This document shows, piece after piece, positions 33,348 to 39,712 of a stretch of 39,712 nucleotides of DNA. Source of the stretch: Bacteroidales bacterium (lineage in GTDB: Bacteria; Bacteroidota; Bacteroidia; Bacteroidales; UBA932); contig SUYL01000010.1 of NCBI GenBank assembly GCA_015060445.1, positions 1 through 39,712 of the forward strand, read 5' to 3'. The number at the start of each line of letters is the position of its first letter. The stretch's first letter is position 1. Below the pieces are notes generated by a model that was not told the origin of the DNA, made no database searches, and worked only from the letters and a program-made list of their open reading frames with translations. The position numbers and the translations under genes are program-made.

Positions 33348-34553
33348 ATGGCTGACACTAGAAAACTTAATCCTGCGCAAAAGGCGGTGGTGGGTGTGCA
33401 GTTTCTGTTTGTTGCGTTTGGAGCAACAGTGCTTGTACCTCTGCTGGTTGGCATGGATCCGTCTGTGGCGCTGTTTACCGCCGGAATTGGAACCCTGATT
33501 TTTCATCTTATTACCAAGGGGAAGGTTCCCATCTTCCTGGGGAGCAGTTTTGCCTTCATTGCCCCAATAATAAAGGCTTCCGAGTTATACGGTCTGGCCG
33601 GCACTTTGTCGGGATTGGCAGCAGTTGGTGTTGTTTATGGAATAATGAGTGCGCTGGTGAAGTTCCGAGGGGTAGGTTTCATTTCCAAGTTGTTCCCTCC
33701 TGTTGTAGTGGGTCCTGTGATTATGCTTATTGGCCTTTCACTTGCCGGCACCGGCGTAGATATGGCAAAGGGCAACTGGCTCCTTGCACTGGTGGCCCTG
33801 GCAACAACTGTAGCGGTTTCACTTTTCGGGAAGGGGATGCTTCGTCTTATTCCAATATTTTCCGGAATAGTGGTGGGTTATGGCCTGGCAATTGCTTTGG
33901 GGATGATAGATTTCCAGCCTGTGGCTGACGCCCCTTGGTTCGCCCTTCCTGCATTTGTACGCCCGGAGTTCTCCTGGGAGGCAATTATCTTTATGGTTCC
34001 AGTTGCCATTGCCCCAGTTATTGAGCATATTGGTGATGTTTATGCCATCAACGAGGTTGCCGGAAAGGATTTTGTAAAGGATCCGGGGTTGCACCGCACC
34101 ATGTTGGGTGACGGTCTGGCCTGTATTGCCGCATCGTGCATTGGCGGCCCCCCTGTTACAACTTATTCTGAGGTTACAGGTGCCATTTCCCTTACAAAGA
34201 TTACAGATCCTGCAGTTATACGTATAGCAGCCGTTGTGGGAATCATATTCTCGGTTTTCGGGAAGATAAGTGCAATCCTCAAGACCATTCCAAGTGCTGT
34301 TCTTGGTGGCATTATGCTCCTTTTGTTCGGAACAATTGCTTCAGTAGGTATAAATACCCTAATAAAGAACAAGGTTGATATGGGGGATACCCGCAATCTT
34401 GTAATTGCATCCCTTATCCTCACTTTGGGCATTGGCGGTGCAGAGATGAACATAGGAAGCATCACAATTGGCGGTATAGGTTTGTCTGCACTTGTTGGTG
34501 TAATCTTAAACCTTATCCTCCCGAAAGGTAAAGAAACAAAAGAAGAGAAATAA
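33348..34553 (+). CDS. uraA: Uracil permease
   Basis: 401 residues, NCS2 family, about 12-14 membrane segments. Marks are VPLLVGMDPSVALFTAGIGTL, the half-helix region PIFLGSSFAFIAPI, the H-bonding motif in VPVAIAPVIEHIGDVYAINE, and GGPPVTTYSEVTGAISLTK. The ATG at 33348 (MADTRKLNPAQ) is the natural start. The frame is open 315 nt further through the tandem repeat, but that part is not like any permease. It imports uracil with protons. upp follows after 16 nt. Confidence 0.93.
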   Translation: MADTRKLNPAQKAVVGVQFLFVAFGATVLVPLLVGMDPSVALFTAGIGTLIFHLITKGKVPIFLGSSFAFIAPIIKASELYGLAGTLSGLAAVGVVYGIMSALVKFRGVGFISKLFPPVVVGPVIMLIGLSLAGTGVDMAKGNWLLALVALATTVAVSLFGKGMLRLIPIFSGIVVGYGLAIALGMIDFQPVADAPWFALPAFVRPEFSWEAIIFMVPVAIAPVIEHIGDVYAINEVAGKDFVKDPGLHRTMLGDGLACIAASCIGGPPVTTYSEVTGAISLTKITDPAVIRIAAVVGIIFSVFGKISAILKTIPSAVLGGIMLLLFGTIASVGINTLIKNKVDMGDTRNLVIASLILTLGIGGAEMNIGSITIGGIGLSALVGVILNLILPKGKETKEEK

Positions 34554-34569
34554 TTTAAAATAAAGAAAT

Positions 34570-35193
34570 ATGAGTTTGCATATAATAAACCACCCGCTGA
34601 TTCTGCATAAACTCAGCATTATGCGCAACAAGAAGACCTCTACAATGGAATTCCGCAAGATGCTAAAGGAGATCTCAATGCTTATGGGATATGAAATTAC
34701 CCGCGATTTTCCATTGGAGTACAAGACAATAGAGACACCTCTGCAAACCATGGAGGCTCCAAAACTTGCAGGCAAGAAGGTTGTTATTGCCCCCATCCTA
34801 AGGGCTGGCCTTGGTATGGTGGAGGGGCTGCTGAACCTTATCCCTTCTGCACGTGTGGGGCATATTGGACTCTATAGGGATGAAGTCACTTGCGAACCGG
34901 TATTCTACTACTACAAGATGCCTGCAAACAAAGACAGGCTGGTAATCCTTACCGACCCTATGCTTGCAACCGGAGGAAGTGCATGCGATGCAATAATGCG
35001 CCTTAAGAAAGACGGTTTCAAGAATATAAAACTTATGTGTCTTGTAGCCTCCCCACAAGGTGTAAAGAGGGTTGAAGAGACTTATCCCGATGTTGAAATC
35101 TACCTTGCATCCCTTGATGAAGGGCTGAATGAGAAGAACTATATCCTTCCAGGGCTGGGAGATGCAGGCGACAGGATTTTTGGAACAAAATAA
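34570..35193 (+). CDS. upp: Uracil phosphoribosyltransferase
   Basis: 207 residues. It converts uracil and PRPP to [16 protein letters not shown], the PRPP loop [14 protein letters not shown], and the uracil-binding end [17 protein letters not shown] are present. It works directly with the upstream permease as a salvage pair. The transcript ends in a hairpin shared with the converging atoE gene. Confidence 0.96.
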   Translation: MSLHIINHPLILHKLSIMRNKKTSTMEFRKMLKEISMLMGYEITRDFPLEYKTIETPLQTMEAPKLAGKKVVIAPILRAGLGMVEGLLNLIPSARVGHIGLYRDEVTCEPVFYYYKMPANKDRLVILTDPMLATGGSACDAIMRLKKDGFKNIKLMCLVASPQGVKRVEETYPDVEIYLASLDEGLNEKNYILPGLGDAGDRIFGTK

Positions 35194-35240
35194 TTGCAAG
35201 GGAACAAAATTGTCTCAAGATGTTCCGCAAATGGAAAACA

Positions 35241-35288
35241 AATGCGGTTGGGGAACAAATCAGCGCTGAAATGTACCCCAACCGCATT
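35241..35288. terminator. Bidirectional terminator between upp and atoE
   Basis: Perfect 13-bp arms AATGCGGTTGGGG (35241-35253) and CCCCAACCGCATT (35276-35288). The 22-nt loop holds the palindrome CAGCGCTG. It lies between two converging genes. The T-runs on either side are short. Confidence 0.7.
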
Positions 35289-35320
35289 ATATATATGGCT
35301 ACTCCTTGAAAGGAAAACGC

Positions 35321-36712
35321 TTACACCAGGAACAAAAAGCCCAGAACCACAATTAAAGCCACTACAAAGAGATCTATAAGACAGTAGCCCATTATATCCT
35401 TTGCGTTGAGTTTTGCGATTGCAAGGGCCGGAAGTGCCCAAAACGGCTGTATAAGATTGGTCCAGGCATCTCCATATGCAATTGCCATTCCTGTAACTGA
35501 AGGATCAACTCCCAACTGTACACCGGCAGGTAGCATAATTGGAGCCTGTACTGCCCACTGCCCGCCACCGCTAGGTACAAATACATTTACAATACCTGCA
35601 CTGAGGAACGAAAGCATAGGGAATGTCTTTTCGTTTGAAATTGCCACACACGCCTCGCTTATCTGACCTGCAAGGGATATACCTTCTGCAGAAGATGAGG
35701 TCATGATGCCCATAATTCCCGCATAGAAAGGGAACTGCAGCAAAATGCCGGCAGCAGAAGAGGCAGCCTTGTTTACCGCCTTCACATATTTGATAGGAGT
35801 TTTATGGAGAACAATACCCAGGAACATGAAAAGCATTATCACATTGTTCAAATCCAGGCTCCCCCCATTTATCACAATCTTTATGAAGAGGTAACCCAAT
35901 CCCAGCAATGCTGTTATTCCCGACAATACCATACTGTTGTTCAACTTCTCGGAAGGGGTAAGTTTCCACTCCAATTTGCACTCCTTCTCACCTATTGCTC
36001 CGCAAAGTTCCCTCTCCTGAAGATCCTCCTCTTCTCCAAGAAGTGCAGGGTCAACTGAGAAAGTCTTGTCGGGAGACGGATGCATAAGGGTATTTACAAC
36101 AGTAAGGGCAATAATGATTGCAAAGGCAATGATAAGGTTATATGTTGCAAAAATTGTCTGCGAAATTGGAATTGCAGAGGTAATAGTTCCTCTGGAAACT
36201 TCAACCAATGATGCCCCCTCTGTTGCCATAGCCAAAGGAATAGATGCAGAAAGTCCTGAATGCCAAACAACAAAACCGCTGTATGCTGAGGCAATAAGGA
36301 GCCTGTAATCAACACCTTTTACAGCCCTGGCAATCTCTTTGGCAAAAATTGCCCCCACAATAAGTCCAAATCCCCAATTGATCCAGCATGCAATTGATGA
36401 AACCAAAGTAACCGTTGTAATGGCTGCAGCAGGCGTTTTTGGAAACGCAGCCATTTTGCGCAATCCCTTCTTTACAAGAGGTGCATCGGCAAGGGCAGAA
36501 CCGCACACAAGCACCAGTGCCATCTGCATTGAAAAGGCAAGGAGACTCCAAACTCCCCCACCCCAATTCTCCACAACTTCCAATGGCGACTGGCCTGTAA
36601 AGGCAATTGCAGCAACTGCCGCAAGGACAGTAAGTATAATTGCAAAAACAAATGGGTCGGGAAGAAATTTCCTTATAAACTTCACCGACAAATCTATAAG
36701 TTTACCTAACAT
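35321..36712 (-). CDS. atoE: Short-chain fatty acid transporter
   Basis: 463 residues with about 12 membrane segments; the AtoE/TIGR00366 signature is clear (RFLPDPFVFAIILT, WGGGVWSLLAFSMQMALVLVCG, CWINWGFGLIVGAI, FVPSGGGQWAVQAPIM, GDAWTNLIQPFWALPAL). It moves acetoacetate or butyrate-type acids. ATG 36712 (MLGKLIDL) is preferred to the TTG at 36733. Butyrate-type metabolism is also suggested by the Etf and acyl-CoA dehydrogenase genes 0.5 kb away on the same strand. Confidence 0.9.
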   Translation of the reverse strand: MLGKLIDLSVKFIRKFLPDPFVFAIILTVLAAVAAIAFTGQSPLEVVENWGGGVWSLLAFSMQMALVLVCGSALADAPLVKKGLRKMAAFPKTPAAAITTVTLVSSIACWINWGFGLIVGAIFAKEIARAVKGVDYRLLIASAYSGFVVWHSGLSASIPLAMATEGASLVEVSRGTITSAIPISQTIFATYNLIIAFAIIIALTVVNTLMHPSPDKTFSVDPALLGEEEDLQERELCGAIGEKECKLEWKLTPSEKLNNSMVLSGITALLGLGYLFIKIVINGGSLDLNNVIMLFMFLGIVLHKTPIKYVKAVNKAASSAAGILLQFPFYAGIMGIMTSSSAEGISLAGQISEACVAISNEKTFPMLSFLSAGIVNVFVPSGGGQWAVQAPIMLPAGVQLGVDPSVTGMAIAYGDAWTNLIQPFWALPALAIAKLNAKDIMGYCLIDLFVVALIVVLGFLFLV

Positions 36713-36735
36713 CTCAATTCTAATATTTATCAAAT

Positions 36736-36759
36736 AAAAATGAGAGGCTTAACCTCTCA
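36736..36759 (-). terminator. Terminator of the His/Cys-rich lipoprotein gene
   Basis: On the minus strand, stem TGAGAGG / CCTCTCA (36753-36759 with 36741-36747) with a 5-nt loop, then five T (36736-36740). It lies just before atoE, so atoE probably has its own start site or is reached by read-through. Confidence 0.75.
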
Positions 36760-36780
36760 CTTTCATTTGCTTTGCATTTA

Positions 36781-37056
36781 TTATTTCTGCTCAGCGGCTT
36801 TTTTTGCAGCAGCCTCTTTGCATTTGTCGCACTGCTGGTCAGCAGGTTTGTCACACTCCTCGCCCTCAGTATGGTTACACTCGTGGGTAGCAGTAGAATC
36901 TGCAGCATGGTTATGGTCACATTTATGCTCACCCTCATGATTATGGGTACACTCATGGGCAGCCTTAGTCTCGGCAGCAGCCTCTTTGTTTGAATTTGAA
37001 TTTCCACAAGCGGCAAAACAGAATGCCACAGCAGCCAACAACAATAGTTTTTTCAT
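36781..37056 (-). CDS. Small His/Cys-rich lipoprotein, probable metal binder
   Basis: 91 residues. A lipoprotein signal (MKKLLLLAAVAFCFAAC, lipid-bearing Cys17) is followed by a spacer and a region with eight His and six Cys: HECTHNHEGEHKCDHNH, HECNHTEGEEC and QQCDKC. It ends in a Lys/Ala helix. The clusters of HNH and HEC suggest binding of Zn, Cu or Ni at the envelope. I know no family name for it. It has its own promoter and terminator, so it is expressed alone. Confidence 0.8.
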   Translation of the reverse strand: MKKLLLLAAVAFCFAACGNSNSNKEAAAETKAAHECTHNHEGEHKCDHNHAADSTATHECNHTEGEECDKPADQQCDKCKEAAAKKAAEQK

Positions 37057-37102
37057 AATTTATAATGTATTAATGGTTTGTTTCCTTTAAATTACGTTTA
37101 TG

Positions 37103-37134
37103 CAAATCTATGAAATATGAAATACAATTACAAA
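37103..37134 (-). promoter_or_regulatory. Promoter of the lipoprotein gene
   Basis: On the minus strand TTTG (37134-37131), a 20-nt spacer and TAGATTTG (37110-37103), an exact consensus fit. The 5' leader to ATG 37056 is about 40 nt. Confidence 0.75.
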
Positions 37135-37164
37135 TTGTAAGGACAAAATACCACAAAAAAAGTA

Positions 37165-37209
37165 TAAAAAAACCGGATAATGTGTAAATGTCTCATACAC
37201 ACTATCCGG
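37165..37209 (-). terminator. Terminator after etfA
   Basis: On the minus strand CCGGATAGTGTGTA (37209-37196) pairs with TACACATTATCCGG (37186-37173), with one mismatch, then a run of T (complement of 37166-37172). Confidence 0.85.
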
Positions 37210-37239
37210 AAATATTATTTTACAGTATTAAACTATAAA

Positions 37240-38256
37240 TTATTTTTTAATCTCTTTTGCCAATCTCTCGGTTAGCATAGGAACAATCTTGTTAGCATCA
37301 CCAACAATACCAAGATCTGCTACCTGGAAGATAGGAGCAAATTTGTCTTTGTTGATAGCGATGATAAGTTCAGACTCCTCCATACCTGCCAAGTGCTGGA
37401 TAGCACCTGAGATACCGCAAGCCAAGTATAGGTCTGGACGTACAGTCTTACCTGTCTGACCAACCTGTCTGTCATGATCCATGATACCTGCGTCAACCAT
37501 TGCACGTGAAGAAGAAACCTCACCACCAATAACCTGAGCAAGAGCTGCAAGTTTCTCAAAGTTCTCTTTGTTACCTACACCTCTACCACCTGATACAAGT
37601 ACTTTAGCCTCAGTAATGTCAACAAGACCTTTCTCAGCTTTAACAGTCTCAAGCAGTTTAACGGCAAATTTAGATGAATCAAATGTTACAGCGAAAGGAA
37701 TAACGTTACCTTTTCTGTTGGTATCTTTCTCTTTCTTCTGCATAACGCCTGGACGTACTGTAGCCATCTGAACGCCATCTTTAGCAGCAACGATAGTAGC
37801 CATAAGGTTACCACCGAATGCAGGACGGGTCATCATAAGTTTTCTGGCCTCCAATTTAGGATCTGAGCCGTCTGAAATCTCCAATTTGGTACAGTCAGCT
37901 GTAAGACCTTTCTCCAATCTTGCAGAAAGTCTTGGAGCCAAGTCTCTACCGATAGTAGTAGCACCAAATAGAACGATATCTGGGTTCATAGCAGTGATTA
38001 CCTGGTAAACAGCCTGAGTATACTGCTCAGTAACATAATCTTTAAGTTCAGGAGCGTCAACTACGATAACATCATCAGCACCGTAAGCGATCAACTCGTT
38101 AGCCTGAGAAGCGATGTTGTGTCCAGCGAAAATAGCAACTACTTTATCGCCCAAAACATCTGCCAAATCTCTTGCTTTGCCAATAAGCTCTAGAGCAACA
38201 GGTTGGATTACACCCTCTCTCTGCTCTGCGAATACATATACGTTTTTATTATTCAT
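37240..38256 (-). CDS. etfA: Electron transfer flavoprotein alpha subunit
   Basis: 338 residues. The N-terminal ETF domain is followed by the FAD domain with LVSGGRGVG, SSSRAMVDAG, the GQTGKTVRPDLYLACGISG signature, and NKDKFAPIFQVADLGIVGD. With EtfB it forms the flavoprotein that passes electrons to or from acyl-CoA dehydrogenase. The end of the bcd-etfB-etfA set; a terminator follows. Confidence 0.95.
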   Translation of the reverse strand: MNNKNVYVFAEQREGVIQPVALELIGKARDLADVLGDKVVAIFAGHNIASQANELIAYGADDVIVVDAPELKDYVTEQYTQAVYQVITAMNPDIVLFGATTIGRDLAPRLSARLEKGLTADCTKLEISDGSDPKLEARKLMMTRPAFGGNLMATIVAAKDGVQMATVRPGVMQKKEKDTNRKGNVIPFAVTFDSSKFAVKLLETVKAEKGLVDITEAKVLVSGGRGVGNKENFEKLAALAQVIGGEVSSSRAMVDAGIMDHDRQVGQTGKTVRPDLYLACGISGAIQHLAGMEESELIIAINKDKFAPIFQVADLGIVGDANKIVPMLTERLAKEIKK

Positions 38257-38276
38257 TTCTTCTTAAGTTTTGGCGA

Positions 38277-39056
38277 TTAGATAATAAATTTCTCTTTAAG
38301 TTTGCTTACGATCAAGCCAACTGCCTGCTCTGCATCAACCTCGTGAACCTCACCTGCAGCTTTAACACCTTTGGTGAATGATTTGTAAACTCTAGTACCT
38401 GAGCCTTTCAAACCTAGCATCTCAAGAGGTAGATTAACTTTGTCTACACCCCAAACTGCAACTGGTTTGTCAAATGCATCAACGATACCAGCCACGTTCA
38501 TATAACGAGCTTTGAAACCGCTTGCAAGTGCAGTAAGAAGAACTGGACCAGCTACCTCCAACATCTGGTAACCCTCCTCAGTCTCTTTCTTAACAATGAA
38601 TTTACCATCTTTGTACTCAAGACCTGCAACGTATGAAACCTGTGGAAGACCAAGGTGCTCTGCAATCTGTGGACCTACCTGAGCGGTATCACCGTCAATT
38701 GCCTGTCTACCTGCAATGATAAGGTCATACTCCAAGTTCTTAAGAGCTGCAGCAATAGTGTGTGAAGTTGCCAAAGTATCAGCACCACCAAACTCTCTAC
38801 CGGTAAGAAGGATAGCCTCGTCTGCGCCCATTGCATATGCCTCTCTTAGGATAGCATCTGCCTGAGGAGGACCCATAGTAATAACGGTTACGTGTGCACC
38901 GTACTGATCTTTCAACTGAAGAGCCATCTCCAAGCCACCTTTATCATCTGGGTTCATAATGCTTGGAACGCCATCACGGATAAGTGTACCTGTTACAGGG
39001 TTAATTTTAATAACTGTAGTATCCGGTACTTGTTTAATACAAACTACTATTTTCAT
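38277..39056 (-). CDS. etfB: Electron transfer flavoprotein beta subunit, bifurcating type
   Basis: 259 residues. It begins IVVCIKQVPDT and has the motifs seen in anaerobe Etf that bind a second FAD and bifurcate electrons: TGTLIRDGVPSIMNPDDKGG, VTVITMGPPQA, MGADEAILLTGREFGGADT and AGRQAIDGDTAQVGPQIAEHL. NADH would reduce crotonyl-CoA and ferredoxin together. It starts 11 nt after the acyl-CoA dehydrogenase stop, and etfA follows after 20 nt. Confidence 0.93.
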   Translation of the reverse strand: MKIVVCIKQVPDTTVIKINPVTGTLIRDGVPSIMNPDDKGGLEMALQLKDQYGAHVTVITMGPPQADAILREAYAMGADEAILLTGREFGGADTLATSHTIAAALKNLEYDLIIAGRQAIDGDTAQVGPQIAEHLGLPQVSYVAGLEYKDGKFIVKKETEEGYQMLEVAGPVLLTALASGFKARYMNVAGIVDAFDKPVAVWGVDKVNLPLEMLGLKGSGTRVYKSFTKGVKAAGEVHEVDAEQAVGLIVSKLKEKFII

Positions 39057-39067
39057 ACTGTGTGATT

Positions 39068-39712
39068 TTACTTAAATAATTTTGCTGCAATTACCATTCT
39101 CTGAACCTCTGAAGTTCCCTCATAGATCTCTGTGATCTTAGCGTCACGCATCATTCTCTCTACAGGATACTCCCTTGTGTAACCGTAACCGCCGTGGAAC
39201 TGAACTGCTTTTGTAGTTACCTCCATTGCAGTCTCAGCAGCGAACAATTTACACATTGCTGCATCAGCAGAGAAAGGCATACCCATATCCTGTTTCCAAG
39301 CAGCAGACCTTACCAACAGACGTGCAGCCTGTACTTTGGTCTCAAGATCAGCCATCTGGAACTGGGTGTTCTGGAATGCAGAAATTGATCTGCCGAACTG
39401 TTTTCTCTCTTTAGTATATTTTACAGTCTCATCCATAGCACCCTGTGCAATACCTAGAGCCTGTGAAGCAATACCTATACGACCACCGTCAAGAGTCTTC
39501 ATTGCAACTTTGAAGCCCTCACCCATCTTACCAAGCATATTTGCTTTAGGAACACGGCAGTTCTCAAAAATCAACTCACAAGTAGCAGAACCTCTGATAC
39601 CTAGTTTGTGCTCTTTCTTACCAATTGAGAAACCAGGAGTACCGGCCTCAACAATGAAAGTGGTGATACCCTTGTTGCCAAGAGCTTTGTTTGTCATGGT
39701 AGCAACTACATA
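39068..39712 (-). CDS. Acyl-CoA dehydrogenase, C-terminal part (cut by the window)
   Basis: The last 214 codons; the gene continues past 39712. It shows GIRGSATCELIFENCRVP, FKVAMKTLDGGRIGIASQALGIAQGA, YTKERKQFGRSI, QFHGGYGYTREYPVERMMRDAKI and the catalytic Glu in IYEGTSEVQRMVIA. Its place before etfB-etfA suggests butyryl-CoA dehydrogenase (Bcd). The substrate specificity cannot be settled without the N-terminal half. Confidence 0.93.
   Translation of the reverse strand, partial: YVVATMTNKALGNKGITTFIVEAGTPGFSIGKKEHKLGIRGSATCELIFENCRVPKANMLGKMGEGFKVAMKTLDGGRIGIASQALGIAQGAMDETVKYTKERKQFGRSISAFQNTQFQMADLETKVQAARLLVRSAAWKQDMGMPFSADAAMCKLFAAETAMEVTTKAVQFHGGYGYTREYPVERMMRDAKITEIYEGTSEVQRMVIAAKLFK

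Overview
The window looks like a chromosomal segment of an anaerobic, probably gut-associated member of the Bacteroidales. Many intergenic regions carry the Bacteroidetes promoter signature (TTTG or TTG, about 20 nt, then TAnnTTTG), Shine-Dalgarno sequences are weak or absent, and the gene content fits that order: an ilv operon, a sulfide-type Thi4, a bifurcating-type Etf pair, AtoE, and a cysteate synthase relative as in sulfonolipid-making Bacteroidetes. Odoribacteraceae or Rikenellaceae would fit, but the family cannot be fixed from this sequence alone.

Layout. 1-700: a short open C-terminal tail and a gene-poor stretch with a strong inverted repeat, possibly the end of an integrated element. 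706-5666: an FtsX/MacB-type permease divergent from an NtrC-like response regulator and its histidine kinase. 5700-6941: a LuxR-type DNA-binding remnant, competing A/T-rich inverted repeats, and a RhuM-Fic/Doc fusion. 7055-9288: TPP riboswitch, thiE, Thi4 and a TenI-like gene. 9286-9400: composite palindromic repeat, copy 1. 9419-15541 (minus): ilvD-ilvB-ilvN-ilvC-ilvE behind an Ile-rich leader peptide and attenuator hairpin. 15603-18742: a secreted C69 dipeptidase and, divergently, an NfeD protease. 18730-23135: carA-carB and terminator. 23152-23240: composite repeat, copy 2. 23265-24236: Ca2+/Na+ antiporter. 24275-29848: a six-gene operon of MarR plus heterodisulfide-reductase-like HdrC, HdrB, HdrA, a small ferredoxin and a membrane HdrE-HdrD fusion. 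29841-32936: cysteate synthase-like enzyme and SulP transporter. 32999-33290: terminator and GC-rich degenerate tandem repeats. 33348-35193: uraA-upp. 35321-36712 (minus): AtoE. 36781-37056 (minus): His/Cys-rich lipoprotein. 37240-39712 (minus): acyl-CoA dehydrogenase (cut by the window), etfB, etfA.

How the parts work together. The ilv, thi, carAB and uraA-upp blocks are ordinary biosynthesis and salvage, with readable leader control in front of ilv and thi. The Hdr-like operon, the Etf/acyl-CoA dehydrogenase block and the SulP/cysteate synthase pair point to low-potential anaerobic redox and sulfur chemistry. The Hdr-like operon is the best candidate for an under-described system: it has the parts of a soluble HdrABC plus a quinone- or heme-linked HdrDE module in one transcription unit in a non-methanogen. 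Other notable points are a CarA whose glutaminase His and Glu are replaced and whose following loop is missing, an NtrC-like protein with Asn in place of the Walker B Asp, a two-copy palindromic repeat with site-specific outer arms, and strong enrichment of the heptamer GTCGGGA.
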